From Lachnospiraceae bacterium (GTDB taxonomy: Bacteria; Bacillota; Clostridia; Lachnospirales; Lachnospiraceae), in assembly GCA_022799755.1 (NCBI GenBank), contig JAAWOU010000008.1, positions 1 to 62,111 of the forward strand: DNA of 62,111 nt, in the 5' to 3' direction. The notes below the pieces were generated by a model. The model made no database searches and was not told the origin of the DNA. It saw only the letters and a list, made by a program, of their open reading frames with translations. The position numbers and the translations under genes were made by a program. The stretch's first letter is position 1, and each line of letters starts with the position of its first letter. Of the stretch, positions 50,613-59,731 are shown one piece after another.

Positions 50613-52298
50613 ATGCAACTGACCGGATCAGAGATAGTTGTGGAGTGCCTGAAAGAGCAGGGGGTGGACACGGTGTTCGGCTACCCCGGTGGCACGATCC
50701 TGAACATATACGACACACTTTATAAACACAGTGATGAGATCAGGCATATACTGACATCCCACGAGCAGGGTGCAGCCCATGCGGCGGACGGATATGCCAG
50801 GGCGACCGGAAAAGTAGGGGTCTGTATGGCTACCAGCGGCCCCGGCGCCACGAACCTGGTGACGGGCATCGCCACCGCCTATATGGATTCCGTTCCCATG
50901 GTGGCCATCACGGCCAATGTGACCCTGCCCATGCTGGGCAAGGACAGCTTCCAGGAGGTGGACATCGCGGGCGTGACCATGCCCATCACAAAGCATGGCT
51001 ATATCGTGAAAAATGTGGAAGAACTGGCGGATACCATCCGGAGGGCATTCACCATAGCGAAAAGCGGCCGGCCGGGCCCTGTGCTGGTGGACATCACAAA
51101 GGACGTAACGGCAGCCGTCTGCGAGTACACGCCGAAGCCTGTGGAGGAGATACGCAGAACATATTGCTGTACGGAAGAACAGATAGACCAGGTGGTGGAA
51201 TACATCCGGGCCGCTAAGAGACCTTATATCTATCTGGGCGGCGGCGCCGTCATTTCGGATGCCTGTGAGGAGGTGGCGCTCTTTGCGGATTTGATAGACG
51301 CGCCGGTGTGCGATACATTGATGGGAAAAGGCGCCTTTGACGGCCGGAGCGAGCGCTACACCGGCATGATAGGCATGCACGGCACCAAGACCTCCAACCT
51401 GGGAGTCAGCCAGTGCGACCTGCTGATCGCCCTGGGAGCCAGGTTCTCCGACCGCGTCATCGGCAATCCGAAGAAGTTCGCGGAGCATGCGAAGATTGTC
51501 CATATTGACGTGGATGCGGCGGAGATCAACAAGAATATACGGGCGGATGCCAGCCTGGTAGGAGATCTGAAGCTGGTACTTCAGAAGCTGAATCAGCGCC
51601 TGACAAAGCAGGAACACAGCGAATGGATGAAGACCATTGCCGACATGAAAGAGAAATATCCTCTGAAATACGAGCAGGAGAAACTGTCCTGTCCCTATGT
51701 AATCGAGACCATAGACAAGGTCACAAAGGGGGAGGCGCTGATTACCACGGATGTGGGCCAGCATCAGATGTGGGCGGCGCAGTATTACCGTTACACCCAC
51801 CCCCGCACTTTTCTGTCCTCCGGCGGACTGGGCACCATGGGCTATGGCCTTGGCGCTTGCATCGGCGCGCAGCTGGGACAGCCGGACAAACAGTGCATCA
51901 ACATTGCGGGAGACGGGTGTTTCCGCATGAATATGAACGAGCTGGCTACGGCAAGCCGTTACAACATTCCCATTATACAGGTGGTCATTAACAATCATGT
52001 GCTGGGCATGGTGCGCCAGTGGCAGACGCTGTTCTACGGAAAGCGCTATTCCCAGACAGTGCTCCAAGACAAGGTTGACTTCTGTAAGGTGGCGGAAGGA
52101 CTGGGCTGCCAGGCTGTCCGGGTGACCGCGAAAGAGGAGCTGGAGCCTGCGCTGGAAAAAGCCATTGCGCTGAAAGAGCCGGTTCTGATCGAATGCATCA
52201 TACCGGAAGACGATAAAGTATTCCCCATGGTTCCGGCAGGGGCGCCGATCGTGGAGGTCTTTGACGGGGATGATCTGAAGAAAAAGAACGAGGGGTAA
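50613..52298 (+). CDS. ilvB: Acetolactate synthase, large (catalytic) subunit
   Basis: IlvB, 561 residues, a thiamine diphosphate enzyme making acetolactate or acetohydroxybutyrate. The catalytic Glu is in SHEQGAAHAADGYAR, followed by SGPGATNLVTGIATAY, the FAD-binding middle domain, and the ThDP/Mg motif GDGCFRMNMNELATA with NNHVLGMVRQWQ. GAGGAGG sets ATG 50613. No ilvN small subunit gene is nearby, so feedback control would need a partner from elsewhere. Confidence 0.96.
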   Translation: MQLTGSEIVVECLKEQGVDTVFGYPGGTILNIYDTLYKHSDEIRHILTSHEQGAAHAADGYARATGKVGVCMATSGPGATNLVTGIATAYMDSVPMVAITANVTLPMLGKDSFQEVDIAGVTMPITKHGYIVKNVEELADTIRRAFTIAKSGRPGPVLVDITKDVTAAVCEYTPKPVEEIRRTYCCTEEQIDQVVEYIRAAKRPYIYLGGGAVISDACEEVALFADLIDAPVCDTLMGKGAFDGRSERYTGMIGMHGTKTSNLGVSQCDLLIALGARFSDRVIGNPKKFAEHAKIVHIDVDAAEINKNIRADASLVGDLKLVLQKLNQRLTKQEHSEWMKTIADMKEKYPLKYEQEKLSCPYVIETIDKVTKGEALITTDVGQHQMWAAQYYRYTHPRTFLSSGGLGTMGYGLGACIGAQLGQPDKQCINIAGDGCFRMNMNELATASRYNIPIIQVVINNHVLGMVRQWQTLFYGKRYSQTVLQDKVDFCKVAEGLGCQAVRVTAKEELEPALEKAIALKEPVLIECIIPEDDKVFPMVPAGAPIVEVFDGDDLKKKNEG

Positions 52299-52315
52299 AA
52301 GGGTTTTCACATGCC

Positions 52316-53791
52316 ATGAAAAAGTTGTTTCGCTTTCTATTGATGTTCCTGCTCAGCGGAATGCTTCTGGGGCTGGGAGGACTGCTTGCGCTTACCTTGT
52401 ACTACCGCAACAATTTCCCGGTGAATACCTGGATCAACGGGGTGTACTGCACGGGAAAATCCATAGAACAGGTAAATGAAGAGTTGGTGAACGCACAGGA
52501 GGCATCCGTGATAACAATCGTGGATGCCGATTCTGTGAGCTGGGAAATTGATATGCTGGCCGCGGATATCAGGCCGGATTATTCGGATGTGCTGAAATCC
52601 TATCTGAGGAAGAACGCGTCCGCGTTCTGGATGGACAATCTGAAAAGTCCCGTTTCCAGCAGCTTGCTGCCGGAGAAGTATGTCGCGGACGAGGAAAAGC
52701 TTATGGCCTGTTTCCGGGAGCTGCCCTTTGTGGCACAGGAGAGGAAGAAGACAGAGGGCGTCAGGGTATGTCAATCGCCGGAGGGCTTTGTGCTTCAGGA
52801 CGGAAACGCGGGCCGGCTGAATCTGGAGAAAGCCTGCGCTTATCTGCAGGACTGCCTGGCAAAGGGACATACATTGATAGATCTGTCTGCGGGCGGCTGC
52901 TATGAAGACATTGCGGATACCGGAGCCGACAAAAGGCAGAGGGATATCTGGGAACAGGTAGAGGAATTCATTGCCAGGGGCAGCCGAATCGTATATGATA
53001 TGGGGGCGGAGCAGATTCCCCTAACACCGGCAGTTCTGTCAGGTCTTCTGGTGACCGGGACGGACGGCTGTCCGGCGCTGGACGATGAGGGACATATTGT
53101 GCTGGATGAAGAAAAGGTCCTCTCCTGGGTGGACGCGCTGGCGGAGGACTATGATACCTGCGGTATGGAGAAAGAGTTCCAGTCCACCAGAGGGGATATC
53201 GTGACGGTCTCCTATGTCACATACGGGACAAAGCTGGACAGGGAGGCCGAGAAAACGTATCTGCTGGGGGCGCTGCAGGGACATGCGGGCGGTCAGCCGT
53301 CGGACACAGGACAGACCGGGACCGGGCAGGATACGGCCGGCCCGGATGCAGCCGGCGGAACGGATATGCATGTGCCGGCATATATTCAGGAAGGGTATGT
53401 GCGGGGCTTAGACGATATCGGCGACACGTACATTGAGATAGACATGTCGCAGCAGAGGATGTACTATTACGCCAAAGGAAAGCTGGAACTGGAGACGGAT
53501 ATCGTCACAGGCAACACTGGCAGGCGCATGGGGACGCCCCAGGGCATCAATTATGTCCACGCGAAACAGCGCAACCAGACTCTGCGGGGGGCCGACTATG
53601 AATCTTTCGTCAAATATTGGGTGCCCGTGGTAGGAAATATCGGAATCCATGACGCCAGCTGGAGGGGAAGCTTCGGAGGACAGATCTATCAGACAAACGG
53701 CTCCCACGGCTGCATCAATACGCCCACAGGCAATATGTCGCAGCTCTATGATATGCTGGAAGTGGGAATGCCGGTGATTATGTTTTATTGA
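52316..53791 (+). CDS. L,D-transpeptidase (YkuD) with a long N-terminal wall-binding region
   Basis: A 491-residue membrane-anchored cell-wall enzyme. One N-terminal helix (about 5-28) leads to a large region with a PG_binding_4/VanW-like repeat (about 35-300), a Gly/Thr-rich linker (about 320-345), then the YkuD domain (about 365-491). The active site IHDASWRG and GSHGCINTPTGNM contains catalytic His and Cys. It forms 3-3 cross-links or attaches proteins to peptidoglycan. It starts 17 bases after ilvB and may be cotranscribed, though it has no metabolic link. Confidence 0.9.
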   Translation: MKKLFRFLLMFLLSGMLLGLGGLLALTLYYRNNFPVNTWINGVYCTGKSIEQVNEELVNAQEASVITIVDADSVSWEIDMLAADIRPDYSDVLKSYLRKNASAFWMDNLKSPVSSSLLPEKYVADEEKLMACFRELPFVAQERKKTEGVRVCQSPEGFVLQDGNAGRLNLEKACAYLQDCLAKGHTLIDLSAGGCYEDIADTGADKRQRDIWEQVEEFIARGSRIVYDMGAEQIPLTPAVLSGLLVTGTDGCPALDDEGHIVLDEEKVLSWVDALAEDYDTCGMEKEFQSTRGDIVTVSYVTYGTKLDREAEKTYLLGALQGHAGGQPSDTGQTGTGQDTAGPDAAGGTDMHVPAYIQEGYVRGLDDIGDTYIEIDMSQQRMYYYAKGKLELETDIVTGNTGRRMGTPQGINYVHAKQRNQTLRGADYESFVKYWVPVVGNIGIHDASWRGSFGGQIYQTNGSHGCINTPTGNMSQLYDMLEVGMPVIMFY

Positions 53792-53863
53792 ACACAGCGG
53801 CATCCGGCGTCCGCATCCGGAGACTGTTTTTAAAAAGAGGTTAAAAAGATTTTAACGATGTAC

Positions 53864-53892
53864 TTGACTAAAGTGCCCGGAGAGAGTATTCT
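53864..53892 (+). promoter_or_regulatory. Promoter of serC-serA
   Basis: TTGACT (53864-53869) and TATTCT (53887-53892) with a 17-base spacer, 49 bases before serC. Confidence 0.75.
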
Positions 53893-53941
53893 TATCTGAG
53901 CGGCTATGCCGATTTACCGATTCAATTTAGGAGGATGAGAG

Positions 53942-55030
53942 ATGAGAAGAGTATATAATTTCTCCGCGGGGCCTGCCGTCCTGCCGGAGGAGGTGCTGCG
54001 GGAGGCGGCGGATGAGGTGTTGGATTATAAGGGCACGGGCATGTCCGTCATGGAGATGAGCCACCGCTCCAAGGCCTATGATACCATTATCAAGGAAGCG
54101 GAGGCTGATCTGCGTGATTTGATGAAGATTCCCGAGAATTATAAGGTGCTGTTCCTGCAGGGAGGCGCCAGCCAGCAGTTCGCCATGATTCCCATGAACC
54201 TGATGAAGAACAAAGTGGCGGATTACATTGTCACCGGCCAGTGGGCGAAAAAAGCTTACCAGGAGGCGCAGATTTACGGTAAGGCCAACAAGATTGCCTC
54301 CTCCGAGGACGAGACTTTCTCTTATATTCCGGACTGCACGGATCTGCCGATCAGCGAGGACGCGGATTATGTCTATATCTGCGAGAACAATACCATCTAT
54401 GGCACCAAGTTCAAGACCCTGCCCGACACCAAGGGAAAGCCGCTGGTGGCGGATGTGTCCAGCTGTTTCCTGTCGGAGCCGGTGGATGTGACGAAATATG
54501 GTGTCATTTATGGCGGCGTACAGAAGAACATCGGACCTGCCGGGGTGGTCATCGTCATCATCCGGGAGGAGCTGATCACCGAGGACGTGCTGCCCGGCAC
54601 GCCCACTATGCTGCGGTACAAGATTCACGCGGACAATGAGTCTCTCTACAACACCCCGCCCGCCTACGGCATCTATATCTGCGGCAAGGTGTTCAAGTGG
54701 CTGAAAAAACAGGGCGGCCTGGAGGCCATGAAAGAATACAATGAGAAAAAGGCGAAGATTCTCTACGATTTCCTGGATCAGAGCAAAATGTTCCGAGGGA
54801 CAGTCCGGAAAGAGGACCGCTCTCTGATGAACGTGCCTTTCGTCACCGGGGATGGGGATCTGGACGCAAAATTCGTGAAAGAGGCCAGAGAGGCGGGCTT
54901 CGAGAACCTGAAAGGCCATCGCTCCGTGGGCGGCATGCGGGCCAGCATCTACAATGCAATGCCCATGGAGGGAGTGGAGAAGCTGGTGGAATTCATGGGG
55001 AAATTCGAGGCGGAGAATCAAAATACATGA
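53942..55030 (+). CDS. serC: Phosphoserine aminotransferase
   Basis: SerC, 362 residues, a class V PLP aminotransferase that converts 3-phosphohydroxypyruvate to phosphoserine. The start RRVYNFSAGPAVLPEEVL, GMSVMEMSHRSK, FLQGGASQQFAM and the PLP Lys in YGGVQKNIGPAGV are canonical, and the end HRSVGGMRASIYNAMP matches. AGGAGG precedes the ATG. The serA-type dehydrogenase follows after about 170 bases, completing two of the three serine steps; no serB is seen. Confidence 0.97.
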   Translation: MRRVYNFSAGPAVLPEEVLREAADEVLDYKGTGMSVMEMSHRSKAYDTIIKEAEADLRDLMKIPENYKVLFLQGGASQQFAMIPMNLMKNKVADYIVTGQWAKKAYQEAQIYGKANKIASSEDETFSYIPDCTDLPISEDADYVYICENNTIYGTKFKTLPDTKGKPLVADVSSCFLSEPVDVTKYGVIYGGVQKNIGPAGVVIVIIREELITEDVLPGTPTMLRYKIHADNESLYNTPPAYGIYICGKVFKWLKKQGGLEAMKEYNEKKAKILYDFLDQSKMFRGTVRKEDRSLMNVPFVTGDGDLDAKFVKEAREAGFENLKGHRSVGGMRASIYNAMPMEGVEKLVEFMGKFEAENQNT

Positions 55031-55200
55031 AAATCCAAATTTGTATCAAGCAGACGAAGCGGTTGACATGCAGAACGACATATACCGGCATCCGGGAACC
55101 ACAATGGACGAAAATGCAGAATTTCTGACCAAACGTCCCTTAAAAGTAAAAATGATCGGTGAATGCTGAATGGCCGGAATGCGTTCGGATAGGAGAAGCT

Positions 55201-56367
55201 ATGTACAAGATTAATTGCATGAATCCCATCGCCCAGGTGGGCTTACAGAATTTCAGCAGCCAATATGAGATCACCGCGGACGTGGAGGCGGCGGAGGGCA
55301 TTTTGGTGCGCAGTGCGTCCATGCACGAGATGGAGCTGCCGAAAGGCCTTTTGGCCGTGGCCAGGGCCGGCGCCGGCGTCAATAACATTCCGCTGGAGAA
55401 ATGCGCGGAGCACGGCGTGGTGGTGTTCAATACGCCGGGGGCCAATGCCAACGGCGTGAAAGAGCTGGTCATCGCCGGGATGCTGCTGGCAGCCCGGGAC
55501 GTGGTGGGCGGCATTGAGTGGGTAAAAGCGGCAAAAGAGGATGCGGATATTGCGAAGTCCGCGGAGAAAGCCAAGAAGAATTTCGCGGGCACGGAGATTA
55601 GGGCCAAGAAGCTGGGGGTCATCGGCCTGGGGGCAATCGGCGTGAAAGTGGCCAATGCGGCGGTGGCGCTGGACATGGAGGTGTACGGGTATGATCCCTA
55701 CCTCTCCGTGAACGCGGCCTGGAGCCTGAGCCGGGCGGTGCACCATGTGACTAATGTGGAGGATATCTACGCCCAGTGCGACTACATCACCATCCATGTG
55801 CCGCTGCTGGATTCCACCAGGGGGATGCTGAACGCGGATGCCATTTCGAAGATGAAAGACGGGGTCATTCTGCTGAACTTCGCCAGGGATCTGCTGGCGA
55901 ATGAGGCGGATGTGCTGGAAGCCTTAAAGAGCGGCAAGGTGGCCAGATATGTGTCCGACTTCCCCAATCCCACTACGGCAGGGCAGAAAGGCTGTATTGT
56001 CATTCCCCATCTTGGGGCCAGCACGGAGGAGTCCGAGGACAACTGCGCGGTGATGGCTGTAGAAGAGATGATGGACTATCTGGAGAACGGAAATATACGT
56101 AACAGCGTCAATTATCCCGCCTGCGACATGGGGATCTGCACCAAGGCGGGCCGCGTGGCGATTTTCCACCGGAATATCGCCAATATGATTACCAAGTTCA
56201 CCGCGGAGTTTGGCGAGAAAGGAATCAACATCAGCGATATGACCAACAAATCCCGGGGGGAGGTGGCCTACACCATGCTGGATGTGGAGGAGGTTCCCAC
56301 GGAAGAGATCATCCATGCACTGGAGGCCATAGGAGGCGTGTTCCGGGTCCGGATCGTGAAAGGGTGA
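55201..56367 (+). CDS. serA: D-3-phosphoglycerate dehydrogenase
   Basis: A 388-residue D-2-hydroxyacid dehydrogenase with a C-terminal ACT domain. NAD-binding GLGAIGVKVANAA, the catalytic Arg in LNFARDLLANE and the catalytic His in IPHLGASTEESEDNC are visible. The ACT domain (about 315-388) should bind serine for feedback control. It follows serC, which fits the first step of serine synthesis. TAGGAG precedes ATG 55201. The 170-base gap from serC holds a short open frame (about 55068-55169) that I do not trust as a gene. Confidence 0.92.
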   Translation: MYKINCMNPIAQVGLQNFSSQYEITADVEAAEGILVRSASMHEMELPKGLLAVARAGAGVNNIPLEKCAEHGVVVFNTPGANANGVKELVIAGMLLAARDVVGGIEWVKAAKEDADIAKSAEKAKKNFAGTEIRAKKLGVIGLGAIGVKVANAAVALDMEVYGYDPYLSVNAAWSLSRAVHHVTNVEDIYAQCDYITIHVPLLDSTRGMLNADAISKMKDGVILLNFARDLLANEADVLEALKSGKVARYVSDFPNPTTAGQKGCIVIPHLGASTEESEDNCAVMAVEEMMDYLENGNIRNSVNYPACDMGICTKAGRVAIFHRNIANMITKFTAEFGEKGINISDMTNKSRGEVAYTMLDVEEVPTEEIIHALEAIGGVFRVRIVKG

Positions 56368-56392
56368 AAGCCTGAAAATGACAAAATATTGA

Positions 56393-56454
56393 AATAACGA
56401 AACCTTAAAATAACGAAACCTTAAAATGATGTAATCTTAAAATAATGAAATCGG
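56393..56454. repeat. Tandem 16-base AT-rich repeats after serA
   Basis: AATAACGAAACCTTAA occurs twice exactly (56393-56408, 56409-56424), followed by a diverged copy (56425-56440) and a partial one. They sit between the serA stop and its terminator. Confidence 0.85.
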
Positions 56455-56455
56455 A

Positions 56456-56483
56456 AGCCCCGCGGCCTGGCTGCGGGGCTTTT
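56456..56483 (+). terminator. Terminator after serA
   Basis: AGCCCCGC and GCGGGGCT form a perfect eight-base stem with a nine-base loop, followed by TTTT. Confidence 0.92.
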
Positions 56484-56540
56484 GCGTGAGGAATGTTTTA
56501 TCTTATAGATATTAAGGACTTTGTTTTTTTGTCTGCATTG

Positions 56541-56735
56541 CTAAAACTTATAGCTTATTCCGCTCTGTTTCAGGATGGCATTTGCAGTGTGCCTGGACTT
56601 GATTTTTGTATCGACGGTCACATGCCGTCCTGAGATTGGGCTGTACCAGATATCATGGTCGCCTTTTCCGCGTCTAAGGAAAGTGCACCCGTTCTGCGAC
56701 AGGATATTGCGCACTCGTTTTTCGTATTCAGCCAT
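56541..56735 (-). CDS. HicA-family toxin (mRNA interferase)
   Basis: A 64-residue small basic protein with the HicA double-stranded-RNA-binding-like fold: ILSQNGCTFLRRGKGDHDIWY, where the His in GDHDIWY is the usual catalytic residue, and a C-terminal TANAILKQSGI. HicA toxins degrade mRNA until blocked by the partner. It is encoded downstream of, and overlapping by eight bases, a DUF1902 antitoxin gene on the same strand. It appears intact. Confidence 0.88.
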   Translation of the reverse strand: MAEYEKRVRNILSQNGCTFLRRGKGDHDIWYSPISGRHVTVDTKIKSRHTANAILKQSGISYKF

Positions 56736-56949
56736 TCAGTACCATCCTTTCATGGCGTTCTGACCGGAAAATCAGGGAAAGGGGCGGGGTAGAGGCTGCC
56801 AGCTCCAGAAGTTCAGGCACCGCAAACCTTGTGCGCTCCAGCAATGCATCAAATGAACCTGATTCCAGAACAAGGCCGGGAATGTCGTTGCTGGTGGCAA
56901 TCCATACTTCGGCTTCATCATCCCATGTGAAATTAATGACATATTCCAT
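56728..56949 (-). CDS. DUF1902 (HicB-like) antitoxin
   Basis: A 73-residue protein starting MEYVINFTWDDEAEVWIATSNDIPGLVLES, the HicB/DUF1902 partial RNase H-like fold that binds HicA. No DNA-binding domain is visible, so control of the promoter may be weak or may need another protein. AAGGAGG lies eight bases before ATG 56949. It precedes the toxin, with overlapping genes. Confidence 0.88.
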   Translation of the reverse strand: MEYVINFTWDDEAEVWIATSNDIPGLVLESGSFDALLERTRFAVPELLELAASTPPLSLIFRSERHERMVLNG

Positions 56950-56972
56950 AGCAAATACCTCCTTAGACTTTC

Positions 56973-57001
56973 AGCATAACAGCCAATCCTGCAATTGTCA
57001 A
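56973..57001 (-). promoter_or_regulatory. Promoter of the HicA/DUF1902 pair
   Basis: On the minus strand, a consensus TTGACA (56996-57001) and TATGCT (56973-56978) are separated by 17 bases, about 23 bases before the antitoxin start. Confidence 0.8.
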
Positions 57002-57053
57002 TCATGAAAAAAAGCAGAATTCTACTGTCGGATGACAAGACTTCAAAAAAATG

Positions 57054-57083
57054 TTGACAATTTCCCCATGGTTCTTTTACCAT
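57054..57083 (+). promoter_or_regulatory. Likely promoter of the BceRS-type two-component genes
   Basis: A consensus TTGACA (57054-57059) and TACCAT (57078-57083) with an 18-base spacer, about 70 bases before the response regulator start. The -10 box is moderate. Confidence 0.5.
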
Positions 57084-57151
57084 AAAGAATGTAACAGGGT
57101 ATGATTTCTGTAGGTTCGCTTTTGGAGGATGTCAGGGCGGGAGGGAGGCTT

Positions 57152-57799
57152 ATGGACAGGATACTGGTTGTGGAGGATGACAGGAGCGTCCGGGAGGAGC
57201 TGGAACTGCTTCTGCGGGCCAATGGATATGAGGTGGTGGGCCGGCCGCCCTGCGAACTGGCGCTGCTGGACGTGAACCTGCCGGGGGAGAGCGGATTCGA
57301 GCTGTGCCGCAGGCTTCGGACAGAGTCGGACGTGCCTGTGATATTCCTCACGGGGAGAGAGTCTGCGGAGGACGAGCTGCTGGGCTTTGGCGTCGGCGCG
57401 GACGACTACATCCGCAAGCCCTATCATTCCGCGGTGCTGCTGGCCCGGATGGAGCGGCTTTTGAAAGCCCGGAGGGGCGCTCTGTCCGGGCATGGCGCTT
57501 CGGGGAGCGGAGATTACGTGATATCCGTCAAAGGGCTGACGCTGAATCTTGAGCAGCTTACAGTGGAGCACCAGGGACAGGAGGCGGAGCTGACGAAGAA
57601 TGAGGCGCGGATCCTGGCCTGCCTTATGCGAAAAGGGCTCTGCGCCAAGGAGGAGATTGTGGAGGATTTGTGGCAGAACAGTCTGTATATCGATGAGAAC
57701 ACGCTGTATGTGAATGTGAACCGGCTGCGGGAGAAGCTAAAGCACGTGGGGGCAGGAGAATGCATCCGGACAGTCCGGGGCGTGGGGTATCGGCTGTGA
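57152..57799 (+). CDS. BceR-like response regulator with a shortened receiver domain
   Basis: An OmpR-family regulator of 215 residues. The acidic pair is E8-D9 and the phospho-Asp is Asp40 in ALLDVNLPG, where about residue 51-54 is normal. Between Tyr26 (GYEVV) and Asp40 there are 12 fewer residues than in the regulator at 294, so most of receiver helix 2 is missing. The rest of the receiver (FLTGRES, YIRKPYH) and the winged-helix domain, ending VRGVGYRL, look normal. GGGAGG sets ATG 57152. It precedes a BceS-like kinase and should activate the ABC genes at 58937. Confidence 0.9.
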   Translation: MDRILVVEDDRSVREELELLLRANGYEVVGRPPCELALLDVNLPGESGFELCRRLRTESDVPVIFLTGRESAEDELLGFGVGADDYIRKPYHSAVLLARMERLLKARRGALSGHGASGSGDYVISVKGLTLNLEQLTVEHQGQEAELTKNEARILACLMRKGLCAKEEIVEDLWQNSLYIDENTLYVNVNRLREKLKHVGAGECIRTVRGVGYRL

Positions 57800-58815
57800 T
57801 GGGGAGGAAAATACACACGGTTTTTCGTTATTTTGCGGACGCCTGCGAGTCCAGGACGGTGACGCTCTGCTTTCTTGGCATGGGAGGGCTTGGCTTTGGC
57901 ATGGTTCTGGCTGTGGCGGGAACGGGGGCAGCCCTGATCGGGGTTCTGGCAGCGGCGTATCTGGCAGCCATTCTGCTCTGGCTTCTGACCGTGGGCCTGT
58001 TAGAGGGAAAGCGGATGGAGGAACTGGAAAAGCTCCTTTCGGATCTGCCGGAGACCTGGCTGCTGGGGGAGGTGCTGCCGAAGCCTGCGGGCGCTTTGGA
58101 GAGGCGGTATTTTCGCATCATGCGGGAGCTGTCCCGGTCTGCCGTGGGGGTGGCGGAGCAGGCCCGCAGGGAGAAAGAGGAGTACTGCGATTATGTGGAG
58201 AGCTGGATTCATGAGATAAAGACGCCGCTGACGGCATGCGCTCTGATATTGGACAACGGGGGAGATCTGCGGAAGCTGCGCCGGGAACTGAAGCGGGCGG
58301 ACAACCTGACGGAGAGCATATTGTACTATGCCAGACTGCGCACCGCAGAAAAAGATGTGAAAATCCGTTCGTTTTCCGCATCGGATGTCATAGGCGAGGC
58401 GGTAAAGAGTCAGATGGAGCTGCTGACAGGGGCAGGCATCAGCGTGGAGGCGGAGGGGGACTTCTCCGTCTATTCGGACAGGAAATCGGTGTGCTTTATG
58501 CTGAAGCAGCTTCTGATCAACTGCGCGAAATACTGTCCTGGCTGTCAGATAAGCATCCGGGCCCGGGACGGCGCGATTCTGGTCCGTGACAACGGGCCCG
58601 GGATTCCCGCCCATGAGCTGCGCCGGGTCACGGAGCGGGGCTTCACCGGAAGCTGCGCGAGGACAAAAGCCCCGGGGAGCGCTGTCCCCGGCGGCACCGG
58701 GATGGGGCTGTACATTGTACAGGAGCTGTGCGGGCGGCTTGGAATATCCCTTGGCATAGAGTCCGAAGCGGGGAAGTTCACTTGCATCAGCCTGAGGTTT
58801 CAGAGCACAGGCTGA
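57799..58815 (+). CDS. BceS-like intramembrane-sensing histidine kinase
   Basis: A 338-residue kinase with two closely spaced membrane helices (about 20-42 and 45-68) and almost no outside loop, as in BceS kinases that sense peptide antibiotics through their partner ABC transporter. The phospho-His138 is in WIHEIKTPL, and N and G boxes (LLINCAKYC, DNGPGIP, GTGMGLYIV) follow. The ATG overlaps the regulator stop, so they are translationally coupled. Confidence 0.93.
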   Translation: MGRKIHTVFRYFADACESRTVTLCFLGMGGLGFGMVLAVAGTGAALIGVLAAAYLAAILLWLLTVGLLEGKRMEELEKLLSDLPETWLLGEVLPKPAGALERRYFRIMRELSRSAVGVAEQARREKEEYCDYVESWIHEIKTPLTACALILDNGGDLRKLRRELKRADNLTESILYYARLRTAEKDVKIRSFSASDVIGEAVKSQMELLTGAGISVEAEGDFSVYSDRKSVCFMLKQLLINCAKYCPGCQISIRARDGAILVRDNGPGIPAHELRRVTERGFTGSCARTKAPGSAVPGGTGMGLYIVQELCGRLGISLGIESEAGKFTCISLRFQSTG

Positions 58816-58850
58816 ATGCAGGAAGCTCCTTTCGGCGCGTTTGATATACC

Positions 58851-58915
58851 CTTACAAAAACGTAAGGAAAAACAGGATTTCCGTTAGAACGAAACCCTCT
58901 GTCCTGTGGTAAGAT
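58851..58915 (+). promoter_or_regulatory. BceR-type operator and promoter of the BceAB-type genes
   Basis: CTTAC (58851-58855) and GTAAG (58862-58866) form an inverted repeat that reads TTACA-N4-CGTAA, one base from the TNACA-N4-TGTAA pattern described for BceR regulators. A second inverted repeat GGAAA/TTTCC (58866-58882) follows. A -10 box TAAGAT lies at 58910-58915 with no good -35, as expected for activator-dependent promoters. Ribosome site AGAGAGGTG is downstream. Confidence 0.7.
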
Positions 58916-58936
58916 AAGGACAGAGAGGTGACAGAT

Positions 58937-59731
58937 ATGGAAAAGACGGACATGACAAAGACAGACATGTCAAAAATTCTGGAGATCGAAAATGTGACAA
59001 AGTACTACGGCAGCGGAGCCGTTGTCACGAAAGCCCTGGACGGCATCTCTTTCGATGTGGAAAAGGGCGAATTTACTGCCATCATGGGGGCGTCCGGCTC
59101 CGGGAAGAGCACCCTGTTAAACGTAATCTCTACAATCGACAGGGTCAGCTGTGGCGAAATCCGCGTGGAGGGCAGGCGGCTCACCGGGATGCGGGAGAAC
59201 GACCTTTCCGCATTCCGCAGGGACAGGCTGGGATTCATCTTTCAGGAGTATAATCTCCTGGACACACTGACGATCGGGGAGAACATCGTGCTGCCCCTGC
59301 ACCTGAAAAAGCTGCCCCCGCAGGAGAGCGCAGAGGAGCTGAAGCGGGTGGCACAGGCCCTGGGGGTGGCGGACCAGCTGGACAAATTCCCCCGGGAGCT
59401 CTCCGGCGGGCAGCGCCAGCGGGCGGCCTGCGCCCGGGCCCTCATCGCGAACCCGGCATTGATTCTGGGCGACGAGCCCACGGGAGCCCTGGACTCGGCA
59501 AACGCCAGGAACCTGATGGAGACCTTTCAGATGATGAACCGTTCCCTGGGCTCCACCATCCTGATGGTCACCCACGACGCCCTCATGGGCTCCTATGCGG
59601 ACAGGGTGCTGTTTTTAAAGGACGGGAAGATATGGAGCGAAATCCACAGGGGGGACAGGGACAGACAGGAGATGTACCGGGAAATCTGGTCCGTGTCCGC
59701 GGCGCTGGGAGGTGAGACAGATGTATCTTAA
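58937..59731 (+). CDS. BceA-like ABC transporter ATP-binding protein
   Basis: A 264-residue ATPase with Walker A GASGSGKST, signature LSGGQRQR, Walker B LILGDEPTG and switch His in VTHDALM. It powers the adjacent BceB-type permease, which frees lipid II-cycle intermediates from peptide antibiotics and also signals to the kinase. GAGAGGTG sets ATG 58937; GTG 58928 is in frame. The 3' end overlaps the permease start by 11 bases. Confidence 0.93.
   Translation: MEKTDMTKTDMSKILEIENVTKYYGSGAVVTKALDGISFDVEKGEFTAIMGASGSGKSTLLNVISTIDRVSCGEIRVEGRRLTGMRENDLSAFRRDRLGFIFQEYNLLDTLTIGENIVLPLHLKKLPPQESAEELKRVAQALGVADQLDKFPRELSGGQRQRAACARALIANPALILGDEPTGALDSANARNLMETFQMMNRSLGSTILMVTHDALMGSYADRVLFLKDGKIWSEIHRGDRDRQEMYREIWSVSAALGGETDVS

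Noticed and set aside
55068..55169. Small gene between serC and serA
   Set aside because: A frame of about 34 codons is open but lacks a convincing ribosome site and resembles nothing recognisable.
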